DNA of 59,230 bases from Acidobacteriota bacterium. GTDB taxonomy: Bacteria > Acidobacteriota > Blastocatellia > RBC074. This document shows positions 26,272-34,357 of the stretch, piece by piece (the first letter of the stretch is position 1; the number at the start of each line of letters is the position of its first letter). The notes under the pieces were generated by a model. The model worked only from the letters and a program-made list of their open reading frames with translations. It ran no database searches and was not told where the DNA came from. The stretch is taken from NCBI GenBank assembly GCA_016789605.1, contig JAEUQO010000123.1, positions 1 to 59,230 of the forward strand. The letters are read 5' to 3'. Both the position numbers and the translations under genes were made by a program.

Positions 26272-27414
26272 TTACGGCGTTTTGGGCAACGCGGTTGGCG
26301 TTTCTGGCGCAACCTGATCAGTGTCAGGGTAATAGCCACGCCGCGCCAACACGGCAACGCCACCGTGCGGCTGTCCGGCGCGTTCGCTGACCGCGACTTT
26401 GATTGCGCGAAATTGCTGGTCAGGCAAGCCATCAGGCATGACGTATCCGAACGTATAACGCGTGCGCAGCAAAGCCACGACTTCGGTAAACAGACGTGCG
26501 ACGTCTTCTTGTTTGGTCGTAAGCAGCACCCCGCCCGTGTGGTCTGAAAAAAATCGGGCAGTGCTGGGCCGTCGTTTGCTCCGTCGCAACAGTTGCGAAC
26601 CCAGCATAAACGCGCCCGAAATCGGATTGACCGCCGTTAACACCGCTGTTGCGCCGACGCCCAAAGCCGCTTTTGTACGGCTGCCGCCGCGCGGATTCAC
26701 CACCAGCGCGCAAAGCGTCGTGCCGCCTTCTGACAATTCACGCAACACCACCCCCTGCGGCGGCGAGTTGTAACCAAAATCTTCATCATCAGTGATCAGG
26801 ATGATGGCGCGGCGTTCACTGGCCGCCGTGTGCTGGCGCAAATAACGCGCGGCGTCATACACGCCTGCGCCGATGATGGTATCGTCGGCGCCAACCTCCT
26901 GTACGCTGTCCCAAAAATCAGCGAGCTTGTCGGCGATCAACGCGCGATCCGTGGTCAGCCCAGCCGTCAGTTTGGCTCTGGTGGCAAACAGCATCACCGC
27001 CACGCGGTCATCTGGTTTCAACCGCGTCAAAGCGTCCTGTGCCGTGTCACGGATTTTTTCGATGACGGAATGCACGCTGTTGCTGACATCGAGCAACAAC
27101 ACCACGGAAAGCGGCAATTCTTCGCGGCTGAAATGGGTGATGGGTTGCGCCTGTCCGTTGTCGTACAACGTGAAATCTTCCTGGCGCAAATCGCCGACGA
27201 TGGCACGCGTACGTTTGCTGACAACGGCGGCATCCACCAACACCAGCGACGTATTCAAACGCAGCACGTCGGGGCGCAACGACTCCGGGCGGCGCGCATC
27301 GCCAGATGTCGGCGGTTTGTCGTTCACGGATTGAGCAACAGCGGTTTGCTCATTGAAAAGGGCGCAGCACAGCAGGCAGAACAGCAAGAGAGCTTTTGGT
27401 TTCCCGATTCGCAT
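26272..27414 (-). CDS. Secreted VWFA-related protein (acidobacterial type)
   Basis: ATG 27414 has GGAGG five bases upstream and is preferred to the GTG directly before it. The 380-residue product has a signal peptide (ALLLFCLLCCALF, AVAQ) and the typical opening of the acidobacterial VWFA-related family (LNTSLVLVDAAVVSKRTR, GDLRQEDFTLYDNGQAQ). The metal-site motif DVSNSVHS has the form DxSxS. TDD and ILITDDEDFGY fit the rest of the MIDAS fold. It ends with a long tail without a clear fold. Family members are exported and probably bind proteins. It is the last of four collinear genes, and is a strong hint at the phylum. Confidence 0.88.
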   Translation of the reverse strand: MRIGKPKALLLFCLLCCALFNEQTAVAQSVNDKPPTSGDARRPESLRPDVLRLNTSLVLVDAAVVSKRTRAIVGDLRQEDFTLYDNGQAQPITHFSREELPLSVVLLLDVSNSVHSVIEKIRDTAQDALTRLKPDDRVAVMLFATRAKLTAGLTTDRALIADKLADFWDSVQEVGADDTIIGAGVYDAARYLRQHTAASERRAIILITDDEDFGYNSPPQGVVLRELSEGGTTLCALVVNPRGGSRTKAALGVGATAVLTAVNPISGAFMLGSQLLRRSKRRPSTARFFSDHTGGVLLTTKQEDVARLFTEVVALLRTRYTFGYVMPDGLPDQQFRAIKVAVSERAGQPHGGVAVLARRGYYPDTDQVAPETPTALPKTP

Positions 27415-27554
27415 CACGACCTCCGGCCAGAGAAACAGCGCGGCACTTGCCAGGCGCAGACGGGACTTTGTTTTTTATGCGGGAACGCGGCGAAGGAACT
27501 CGCCAGACGCGCAGACTCTACACCGAGATGGACACGTAGGCCAGCTTCGCGGCG

Positions 27555-29237
27555 TTATTGCGGAATTTTCAGGCGCGGATCGAGCTGGCGCGCACGCGCA
27601 AAGGATTGTTGCGCCGCAGCGTTTTTTCCTTGTTTGCGCAAAGCCTGCCCAAGCTGGTAATGCGCAGGCGCGTATTCGGGATCGAGGCCGATGGCTTTTT
27701 CAAACAATTCGATGGCGGCATCCAGCGCGCCGTCTTTCAACCGTTGTATGCCGGTATTGGTGGCAAAGGTCGCGGCCTGATTGTTGGATTTGAGCTTTTG
27801 CAACCGCGCGCCTTCCTGAAATTCCAGACGCGCGCCTTCGCGGTCGCCTTTGGTGCGCAATGCGTTGCCCAGCGTGTTGTGGATTTCAGGATTTTGCGGC
27901 GCGAGTTTGATGGCTGCGCGAAATGCGGCGATTGCGCCATCCAGGTCGCCTTGCTGTTGCAAGACCGTGCCCAGCGTGTAATGCGCTTCGGAAAAATTGG
28001 GATTGACGGCCAGCGCCGCACGAAAAGTGGCAACCGCCTCGGCCAGCTTTCCCTGCTGCCACAAAATCACGCCCAGCGTGTAATGCGCTTCTTGTAACGA
28101 CGGTTTTAGCGCAATGCTGCGGCGCAACGCTTCAATCGCGCCCGCCAGGTCGTCTTTATATTTCAGCGCCAGGCCCAGACTGTATTGCGCCTCGGCGTCG
28201 TGCGGCGCGATTTGCAACAGCTTGCGATAGATTTCGCTGGCCTGGACGTAATCCGATTTCTGAATCAACGCCAGTCCCAGATTGTGGTGCGCCGTCAGAT
28301 TTTGCGGATCGAGTTTGAGCACGGTTTGCAATTCGGCGACGGCGGCATCGGCTTCGCGTTTCTGGATCAACGCCAACCCCAGATCATTGCGCGCCGTGAG
28401 CAAATTCGGATTGAGCTTGAGCGCCGCGCGCAATGCCGTCACCGCAGCCTCAAAATCTTCATCAGCCAGAAGCGCATTGCCGAGCGCGGCTTGTACATCG
28501 GCAATTTGCGGATTGAGTTTGAGCGCCGTTTGCAACGATTCGATGGCTTCGCGCAACTGTCCGGTCTTTTGCAACACCAACCCAAGGTAATAGTGCGATT
28601 CGACGTGCGCAGGTTTGAGTTTGACGGCGACGCGCAACGGCGCAAGCGCCGCCTCGTAATTGCCCGCCAGCCAGTGGGTCACGCCCAACCGAAATTGCGC
28701 TTCGTGAAAGTCCGGCTTCAGTTTGGCGGCCAGCGCAAATTCGCCGAGCGCACCATCCAGCAACCCTTTTTTGCCCAGCGCAAAGCCAAACGCACTGTGA
28801 AATTCTGCGGAATTCGGTTGCTGCTCGACGGCAATTTTCAGCGCGGCCAACGCGTCATCCAATTGCCCGGCTTGTTCCAACGTCAGGCCGAGATTGGCAT
28901 AGGCTTCGGCAAAATTCGGTTTGCGCGCGACGGCTTCGCGCAAGGCGGTGATGGCGTCGGCCAGTTGGCCTTGTTGCGCCAATGCCAGGCCCAATCCGTT
29001 ATGTGCTTCGGCCAGTTCAGGCGAAAGCTTGAGCGCCGCGCGAAACGAAAGCACCGCGCGCGCCAGATCGCCTTTTTGCAACAAAGCCACGCCCTGACGA
29101 TAAAGCTGCTCTGCATTGCGCGGCGGCGTGCGCCGGTTTTGCGCCAAGGCCTGCCCACCCAGACAAAACAACAGGCAGATCAGCCACAGACACAACCGAC
29201 GCGGTTGGATTGGTAACCAAGAGGTTTCGTGGAACAC
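27555..29237 (-). CDS. Exported TPR protein with about 15 repeats
   Basis: The frame opens with GTG at 29237; no better start is seen. After a hydrophobic signal (LCLWLICLLFCLGGQALAQ), the 560-residue protein is almost wholly tandem tetratricopeptide repeats. I count 15, each near 34 residues with the pattern AEAHxxLGxxLxxxGxLxxA, xxxxxAxxLxP. It is a protein-binding scaffold outside the cytoplasm. It lies between the zinc-ribbon and VWFA genes, and a shorter TPR protein (42352) is paired with another CRTAC1 protein, suggesting linked functions. Confidence 0.88.
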   Translation of the reverse strand: MFHETSWLPIQPRRLCLWLICLLFCLGGQALAQNRRTPPRNAEQLYRQGVALLQKGDLARAVLSFRAALKLSPELAEAHNGLGLALAQQGQLADAITALREAVARKPNFAEAYANLGLTLEQAGQLDDALAALKIAVEQQPNSAEFHSAFGFALGKKGLLDGALGEFALAAKLKPDFHEAQFRLGVTHWLAGNYEAALAPLRVAVKLKPAHVESHYYLGLVLQKTGQLREAIESLQTALKLNPQIADVQAALGNALLADEDFEAAVTALRAALKLNPNLLTARNDLGLALIQKREADAAVAELQTVLKLDPQNLTAHHNLGLALIQKSDYVQASEIYRKLLQIAPHDAEAQYSLGLALKYKDDLAGAIEALRRSIALKPSLQEAHYTLGVILWQQGKLAEAVATFRAALAVNPNFSEAHYTLGTVLQQQGDLDGAIAAFRAAIKLAPQNPEIHNTLGNALRTKGDREGARLEFQEGARLQKLKSNNQAATFATNTGIQRLKDGALDAAIELFEKAIGLDPEYAPAHYQLGQALRKQGKNAAAQQSFARARQLDPRLKIPQ

Positions 29238-29261
29238 GGCGTTTTTGCCAGCAGGCCTCGC

Positions 29262-29762
29262 TTATTCGTGGCTTTGCGGAGGCCGATATGCGCCCGCCAT
29301 TTGCCGGGTCGTATGTTCGACCACACTGGAACGTTCGACCGGCATGGCAATCGGGTCTGTCGGCACGCCCAATTGCGGCGCGGGCCGTTCAATGATTTTT
29401 TCGATGATTTGTGGCGGTTGCGAAACGGCGTTGCGGCTGGCTTGTTGATACGCGCCAATCAAGCGCGCCAATTGCCAAACCAGCAACAGCGCGACCACGG
29501 TCACAAAAGATATACCGAACACGAATGGCACAAGCAATTCAGGCCCATGCACGCTGCGATTGACCAGTTCGTGATACGAGATGATATTTGCCAGCAGCCC
29601 GGCAAACCCAAACAACGCGACGACGACAAACAACATGACGATCCAGAAACGCGGCGGCGCGACCTGAACGGTCGTGGTGGTGACGGCGGTCAAACTTTCG
29701 CCGCACCGTTTGCAGTAATTTGTTTTCTGCGTGTATTCAAAACCACAGCTTGGACAGAACAT
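29262..29762 (-). CDS. Zinc-ribbon membrane protein
   Basis: This 166-residue protein begins with a zinc ribbon of the CPSCG...CKRCG type (residues 3-21, MFCPSCGFEYTQKTNYCKRC). After it come two hydrophobic segments (WIVMLFVVVALFGFAGLLAN and LVPFVFGISFVTVVALLLV) and a polar tail. Such small zinc-ribbon membrane proteins are common in Acidobacteriota and their role is unknown. It lies 24 bp before the TPR gene. Confidence 0.75.
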   Translation of the reverse strand: MFCPSCGFEYTQKTNYCKRCGESLTAVTTTTVQVAPPRFWIVMLFVVVALFGFAGLLANIISYHELVNRSVHGPELLVPFVFGISFVTVVALLLVWQLARLIGAYQQASRNAVSQPPQIIEKIIERPAPQLGVPTDPIAMPVERSSVVEHTTRQMAGAYRPPQSHE

Positions 29763-29824
29763 TGCAATCCTCCAGCAAGAGATTTACCTGGCCGTACGCC
29801 GCCAAGGCATCTGGGGTTCACGCT

Positions 29825-31594
29825 TTACGGTTTGGCAGCGGATTTCACCAGCCCTGCGCCTTCTTTGACCGTCAGCAACTGATTGGCGGCAATGTCGGTC
29901 AACGTGTCAACCACGCCGCTGGGCCAGCGAATTTCGAGTTGTTTGATTTTGGTCGCGGTTCCCAATCCGAAATGAACGCGCAAATCGTTTTGCGAATAAT
30001 AACTGCCGCCGCTGCGCACTTCGTCCATTTGCGTTTTGCTGTCAGTGACGATTTTGATGCGCGCGCCGATGCCGGTGCGGTTTGATTTCACACCAATCGT
30101 TTTCACGGCAAGCCAGTTGTTGCCGTTCGTCCGGTCTGCTCGCAGCAACACGGGCGCATCATTGACCGGATTGATCACCACATCCAGGTCGCCGTCGTTG
30201 TCAAAATCGCCGAATGCGCAACCGCGGCTGGCCGTAGGTTCAAGCAACGCATTGCCGACGTCTGCCGTGATGTCTTTGAAAGTGCCGTCGCGCCGGTTTT
30301 GATAGAGCACCTTGCGCTGCGGATATCCGGCTTCGGTCGTCAGCTTTTCGACCTCGGGATAGACGTGACCGTTGACCAGAAAAATGTCCAGCCAGCCGTC
30401 ATTGTCAAAATCGGCGAAGTTGCAGCCCCAGCCCAAAAAGCGTGTGTTGACGCCGATGCCCGCCGTAAACGTCACATCGTCAAACGTCAGCAATCCGCTT
30501 TTGACGCCCAGATTGCGATACAGCGTCGAAGTGTCGCCAGAGAAATTGGTTTTGAAAATATCCAGCCAGCCGTCGCTGTCAAAATCACCCACGCCAACGC
30601 CCATGCCCGCTTGCGGCTTGCCGTCGCTGCTGTATGCCGCGCCCGCTTCGACGCCGATGTCGGTAAATGTCCCGTCTTTTTGATTGTGGTAAAGCGCCGC
30701 CGGAGCCGAATCGTTGGCGACGTAAATATCCGGCCAGGTATCGTTGTCGAAATCGGCGACGATGACACCCAATCCATACGTGCCATAGGTTTTCAGGATG
30801 CCTGCTTTGGCTGAAACATCGGTAAACGCCCCGTTGCCTTCGTTGCGGTAAAGAATGTTTTTGCCGCCTTCCAACCCCGGCGGGCCACAGGCCACCATCA
30901 CGCCTTTGTACAGGCAAGGACCGGTTTCGGGCGTCGGCGCGGTTTTCAAATCCAGATCAATGTAATTGGCGACGAACAAATCCAGATCGCCGTCCTTGTC
31001 ATAATCCACAAACGCCGCGCCGCTGCCCCAACGCGTTTTTGCGCCTGCGACACCGGCTTTTTCAGAAACGTCCGTGAAGCTGCCGTTGCCGTTGTTTTTG
31101 TAAAGCGCATTTTTGCCGTAATACGACAAAAACAAATCGTCCCAGCCGTCATTGTCGTAATCGCCGACGCACACCGCCTGGCCCCAGCCTGTGCGCGCCA
31201 AACCGGCGGCTTTGGTCACGTCGGTAAACGATCCGTCGCGGTTGTTTTTATACAGCCGCGCCGTCGGTTCCTGCCCTTTGGCGAAACCGTTCAGCCGTGT
31301 GCCGTTCACAAAAAACACGTCCAGCCAGCCGTCGCGGTCATAATCAAACCACGCCACGCCGCAACCGGTCGTTTCGAGCAGGTATTTGTTTTTGTGTTCG
31401 TCGCCGTAAATGGTTTTGTGGCTTAGCCCGGCGCTGCGCGCAACGTTGGCAAAGCTTACGCCATAGGCATTTTTGTCCGGCGCGTTTTGTGACGCCGCGC
31501 GTTGCCAAACGTAGATGACGCTCGTTAACAACAGCGTCAGGCAACAAAGCAGGCTTCGTTTTGATAACAGATAAAGTGACGACGGGTTTTGCAT
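29825..31594 (-). CDS. CRTAC1-family protein (FG-GAP/VCBS repeats, ASPIC/UnbV end)
   Basis: ATG 31594 is preferred over an upstream TTG. The 589-residue protein has an N-terminal hydrophobic export segment (SLLCCLTLLLTSVIYVW). It continues with YGVSFANVARSAGLSHKTIYGDE and a series of calcium-loop repeats such as FDYDRDGWLDVFFVNG, GDYDNDGWDDLFLSYYG, FDNDTWPDIYVAND and GDFDNDGDLDVVI. The end has the ASPIC/UnbV segment (WLAVKTIGVKSNRTGIGARI) and RWPSGVVDTL. This is the CRTAC1-like beta-propeller family, exported and calcium-binding. It heads the four-gene minus-strand run and resembles the protein at 43406 throughout. Confidence 0.9.
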   Translation of the reverse strand: MQNPSSLYLLSKRSLLCCLTLLLTSVIYVWQRAASQNAPDKNAYGVSFANVARSAGLSHKTIYGDEHKNKYLLETTGCGVAWFDYDRDGWLDVFFVNGTRLNGFAKGQEPTARLYKNNRDGSFTDVTKAAGLARTGWGQAVCVGDYDNDGWDDLFLSYYGKNALYKNNGNGSFTDVSEKAGVAGAKTRWGSGAAFVDYDKDGDLDLFVANYIDLDLKTAPTPETGPCLYKGVMVACGPPGLEGGKNILYRNEGNGAFTDVSAKAGILKTYGTYGLGVIVADFDNDTWPDIYVANDSAPAALYHNQKDGTFTDIGVEAGAAYSSDGKPQAGMGVGVGDFDSDGWLDIFKTNFSGDTSTLYRNLGVKSGLLTFDDVTFTAGIGVNTRFLGWGCNFADFDNDGWLDIFLVNGHVYPEVEKLTTEAGYPQRKVLYQNRRDGTFKDITADVGNALLEPTASRGCAFGDFDNDGDLDVVINPVNDAPVLLRADRTNGNNWLAVKTIGVKSNRTGIGARIKIVTDSKTQMDEVRSGGSYYSQNDLRVHFGLGTATKIKQLEIRWPSGVVDTLTDIAANQLLTVKEGAGLVKSAAKP

Positions 31595-31759
31595 GACGGC
31601 CAGAATATAAACGCTGGCCCTCAAAATAGAAAAGCGCGCTTGTTTTCTCTACCAGACAATCAACCGGTGAATTGCACAACGTAAGTTGCCGTTTGTAGAC
31701 TGCGCGTGCATTCTGCGTTTTTTCGACACCGCCAAGAAAATCTCCAGTTACGATTGCCT

Positions 31760-32380
31760 ATGATCGCTTCGCTTATTGCCGGGCTGTTGCTGGGACTGGC
31801 TGCCGGGCTGTCGCCAGGTCCCTTGCTCACGCTGGTCATCACCCAAACGCTCAAACACAACCGCCGCGAAGGCATCAAAACCGCGCTGGTTCCGCTGTTG
31901 ACCGATCCGCCAATCATTTTGCTGACGACGCTGGTGCTGTCACGCCTGACGCAATTCAATTTCTGGCTGGGACTGCTTTCGCTGGCGGGTGCAGGAATGG
32001 TGTGTTGGCTGGCCTATGAGAGCTGGCGCAGCGGCCCTGTAACCTTCACGCTCGCAACGCCCCAGGCGCAATCAATCAAACAAGGCGCACTGGTCAACCT
32101 GCTCAGTCCGCATCCGTATCTGTTTTGGCTGACGGTTGGAGCTTCGACAATGGCGTCTGCCGCGCGTGTCAGTTGGTGGGCGGCGGCGGCATTTGTTGCG
32201 GGGTTTTATCTGTTGCTGGTCGGCTGCAAGGTTGTGCTGGCGTTGCTGGTCGAACGTTCGCGCGCCTGGCTGACAGGAAGTTGGTACGTGCGTGTGTTGC
32301 GCGGATTGGCCGTGTTGCTCTTTGGGTTTGCGTTGCGGCTGTGTTGGGACGCCCTCAAACTGCTGGGGGCAATTGGCTGA
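31760..32380 (+). CDS. LysE/RhtB-family amino-acid exporter
   Basis: Starting at ATG 31760 gives 206 residues, the family's usual length; an upstream GTG would add a polar tail. The N-terminus shows the family motif ASLIAGLLLGLAAGLSPGPLL and GIKTALVPLLTDPP. About six hydrophobic helices follow, including QGALVNLLSPHPYLFWL at the middle. It likely exports amino acids or related metabolites across the inner membrane. It is divergent from the CRTAC1 gene and convergent with the regulator gene. Confidence 0.85.
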   Translation: MIASLIAGLLLGLAAGLSPGPLLTLVITQTLKHNRREGIKTALVPLLTDPPIILLTTLVLSRLTQFNFWLGLLSLAGAGMVCWLAYESWRSGPVTFTLATPQAQSIKQGALVNLLSPHPYLFWLTVGASTMASAARVSWWAAAAFVAGFYLLLVGCKVVLALLVERSRAWLTGSWYVRVLRGLAVLLFGFALRLCWDALKLLGAIG

Positions 32381-32388
32381 AAGAGTAA

Positions 32389-33603
32389 TTACTGATCCCG
32401 TTGCGGATTCAGCACGTGATGCGTGACATAGGAAATTTGCACGGGCACGCCGCCGTTGACTTTGACGCGCAACAACACTTGGTAATACGCGGGCAAGCGC
32501 GGCGACTGGTCTTCGGGAGCGATATTGAGATGAGAGATCAGGGCTTCGATACATTCTGGCCGCGTGACGTATTCGGCGGCGGCTTGGGTGCCAAAGGTAT
32601 TGATCCCCGCCAGAATCAACAACCGCGTTTTATCCGTTAAGCCCTGTAACAAACTGACCACGGCGTAATCTTCGGAAATCTGGCTGGGCGACGGACCAAA
32701 CTGTTTGGCAACATACATCTCTTGCTCGCCCGGTTGCGGATTGGTATTGACGATGGCGTTTACGCTGCGCCCGTGTTCGTCTTTCACCCAACGAAACTGA
32801 AAATCCTGCCGGGTCGGCAAATCCAACAAAAACAAATTCTCTGCCGGTGATCCAAGCACGACGATATTTTCCGCTTTGGTTTCGTCCCAGGTCAGCGAAA
32901 GGCTGCGTTTGAGTCGGAATGGTTGTTGTACGCGCGCGAAAAACTCGCTGAGAAAGTACACGCCAAGCAATTCTCCGATCCCGGTGTAATGGTCAATACG
33001 CGGCAAGTTGCTCTCGCCATTGCCCAGCGGATTTTGCGCCAGTAGCTCTGGTTGCTGCGCGTGTTCCATCACATCGAGCGAGTTATAGAGCTTCATCCCT
33101 GTTTCATAGCTGCCATAGAAAATCGTCGTGCTGAAGACGATCAGAATCGGCTGATTCGCTTGTAACAGGTTTCCCCAAACCGGCGTAACTTCCTGCCAAT
33201 ACGCATCTTTGCGGAATTCTGCGGCGCTGCTGAGTGTGCTGGCGCCGTTGCCGACGTTTTCGTGCTCGGCCACGGCAGGAGAAAACAGCGGCGTATACTT
33301 CCCTTTTGGCAAATCAATGACCAGGCTGTCTTGCCGTCCTTCGGTTTGGTAATACTCGCGCAATTTGGCGCGTAACCGGCTGGCTTGGACCCGTACCAGA
33401 GAATCCAACCGCGAATCAAAATCCTTTCCCCGGCCAAAGACCTCGGTCGCGATGGTGTATTCCTTTAGCTGCTGTTCCTGGCCCAGCACCGATTTTTCAA
33501 CCACAAACCGCAAAAACGCGATCAGGCTGTCAGACCCGTGCAATGTTCGGCTGTGTAAGAGCCGTTCCATTTGCTCCAGCTTGTCTTCCTTGCTGATTTG
33601 CAT
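32389..33603 (-). CDS. Regulator with winged-helix-like N-terminal domain
   Basis: The ATG at 33603 is used; the preceding TTG is less likely. The first about 115 residues carry the segment LKEYTIATEVFGRGKDFDSR, then LDSLVRVQASRLRAKLREYY, then LVIDLPKGKYTPLF. This region is often found in Acidobacteriota proteins as an OmpR-like winged-helix DNA-binding domain, sometimes before a WD40 or cyclase-type region. The remaining 290 residues are not recognised and seem soluble, with RIDHYTGIGELLGVYFLSEF. It is 404 residues long. Clustered GTAACG words just upstream of its start suggest it may bind its own promoter. Confidence 0.7.
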   Translation of the reverse strand: MQISKEDKLEQMERLLHSRTLHGSDSLIAFLRFVVEKSVLGQEQQLKEYTIATEVFGRGKDFDSRLDSLVRVQASRLRAKLREYYQTEGRQDSLVIDLPKGKYTPLFSPAVAEHENVGNGASTLSSAAEFRKDAYWQEVTPVWGNLLQANQPILIVFSTTIFYGSYETGMKLYNSLDVMEHAQQPELLAQNPLGNGESNLPRIDHYTGIGELLGVYFLSEFFARVQQPFRLKRSLSLTWDETKAENIVVLGSPAENLFLLDLPTRQDFQFRWVKDEHGRSVNAIVNTNPQPGEQEMYVAKQFGPSPSQISEDYAVVSLLQGLTDKTRLLILAGINTFGTQAAAEYVTRPECIEALISHLNIAPEDQSPRLPAYYQVLLRVKVNGGVPVQISYVTHHVLNPQRDQ

Positions 33604-33628
33604 ACACAAAGACGGATGGGTTTCGCAC

Positions 33629-33698
33629 GTAACGTTTATTTAACTGTAAGTAACGTAGGGTTAACGTCAACGTCACCGTAACTATACGCTCTGTAACG
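33629..33698. promoter_or_regulatory. Cluster of GTAACG-type repeats upstream of the regulator gene
   Basis: GTAACG occurs at 33629, 33650 and 33693, with variants TTAACG (33661), TCAACG (33667) and GTAACT (33678). Spacings of 21 and 11 bp between the first three fit two and one helix turns, as in direct-repeat sites of OmpR-type proteins. The cluster lies 26-95 bp before the regulator gene. Confidence 0.5.
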
Positions 33699-34357
33699 AC
33701 TAAAGCAAATACGCAACTGGTAAGCTCCGCCAGCTTTATGCCGCCGCAATATTTTTGGATTTTCCCCCAGCCTATATGCCCTTTTTTGTAGCAGTTATGA
33801 GGATTTGTAGGTTGCGGTTTGCGGCACACTGAATTCAGGTGGGCGTTTCTGGCGAGATCACCCCTGCAGTTGTTTCTCGCAGAACGAGAATGGAATAGTC
33901 GTTTTGGCAAGCGCCCGCCCGACAGCATTCAACGATCTTCCCGAACAAACAACAGAAGAGACGAGAAACAGAGGGCGCGTTCTTGCCCAAAGCAGAACAT
34001 CGCCAACAGGTATCTGAACAGTCAGGCAGCTAAACAATCAGGCAGCAGGCAAACAGGCATCTGGGATGAAACTTTGCAACGCTTGTGCCCGCCTGAAAAC
34101 CGCACCAAGACCCAACCGCTTTGCTGGGAGAAAACCTGCCGCCGTTTTGGCGTCGCAGGTGAGTCGTACGCCTTCAGTTGGTTTGTAGGCGTGTGATGTT
34201 GTTTTCGCCTCCTCTGGCCCCATTCGCCGGGCCGTTGGGCGCTCAGATCACAATTTTGCATCACGCTGGCCAGGACAGCTTTGTTGTGTTTCCACCACGT
34301 GCCGGGAGCAAACGCCGGGATGCGGTGCAAAGTCGGCCTGGTCCAGGAGGATACGCT
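33699..34357. other. 659-bp non-coding leader before the TonB receptor
   Basis: No convincing gene is seen here. It contains repeated CAGGCAG words (about 34020-34050), a possible stem (ACCTGC near 34133 with GCAGGT near 34156), and a strong ribosome-binding site CAGGAGG (34344-34350) right before the receptor start. It probably holds the promoter and a long untranslated leader. Confidence 0.5.

Noticed and set aside
27555..29237. Tandem DNA repeat or CRISPR-like array
   Set aside because: The regular 102-bp periodicity comes from TPR codons; repeats differ in sequence and there are no spacers.
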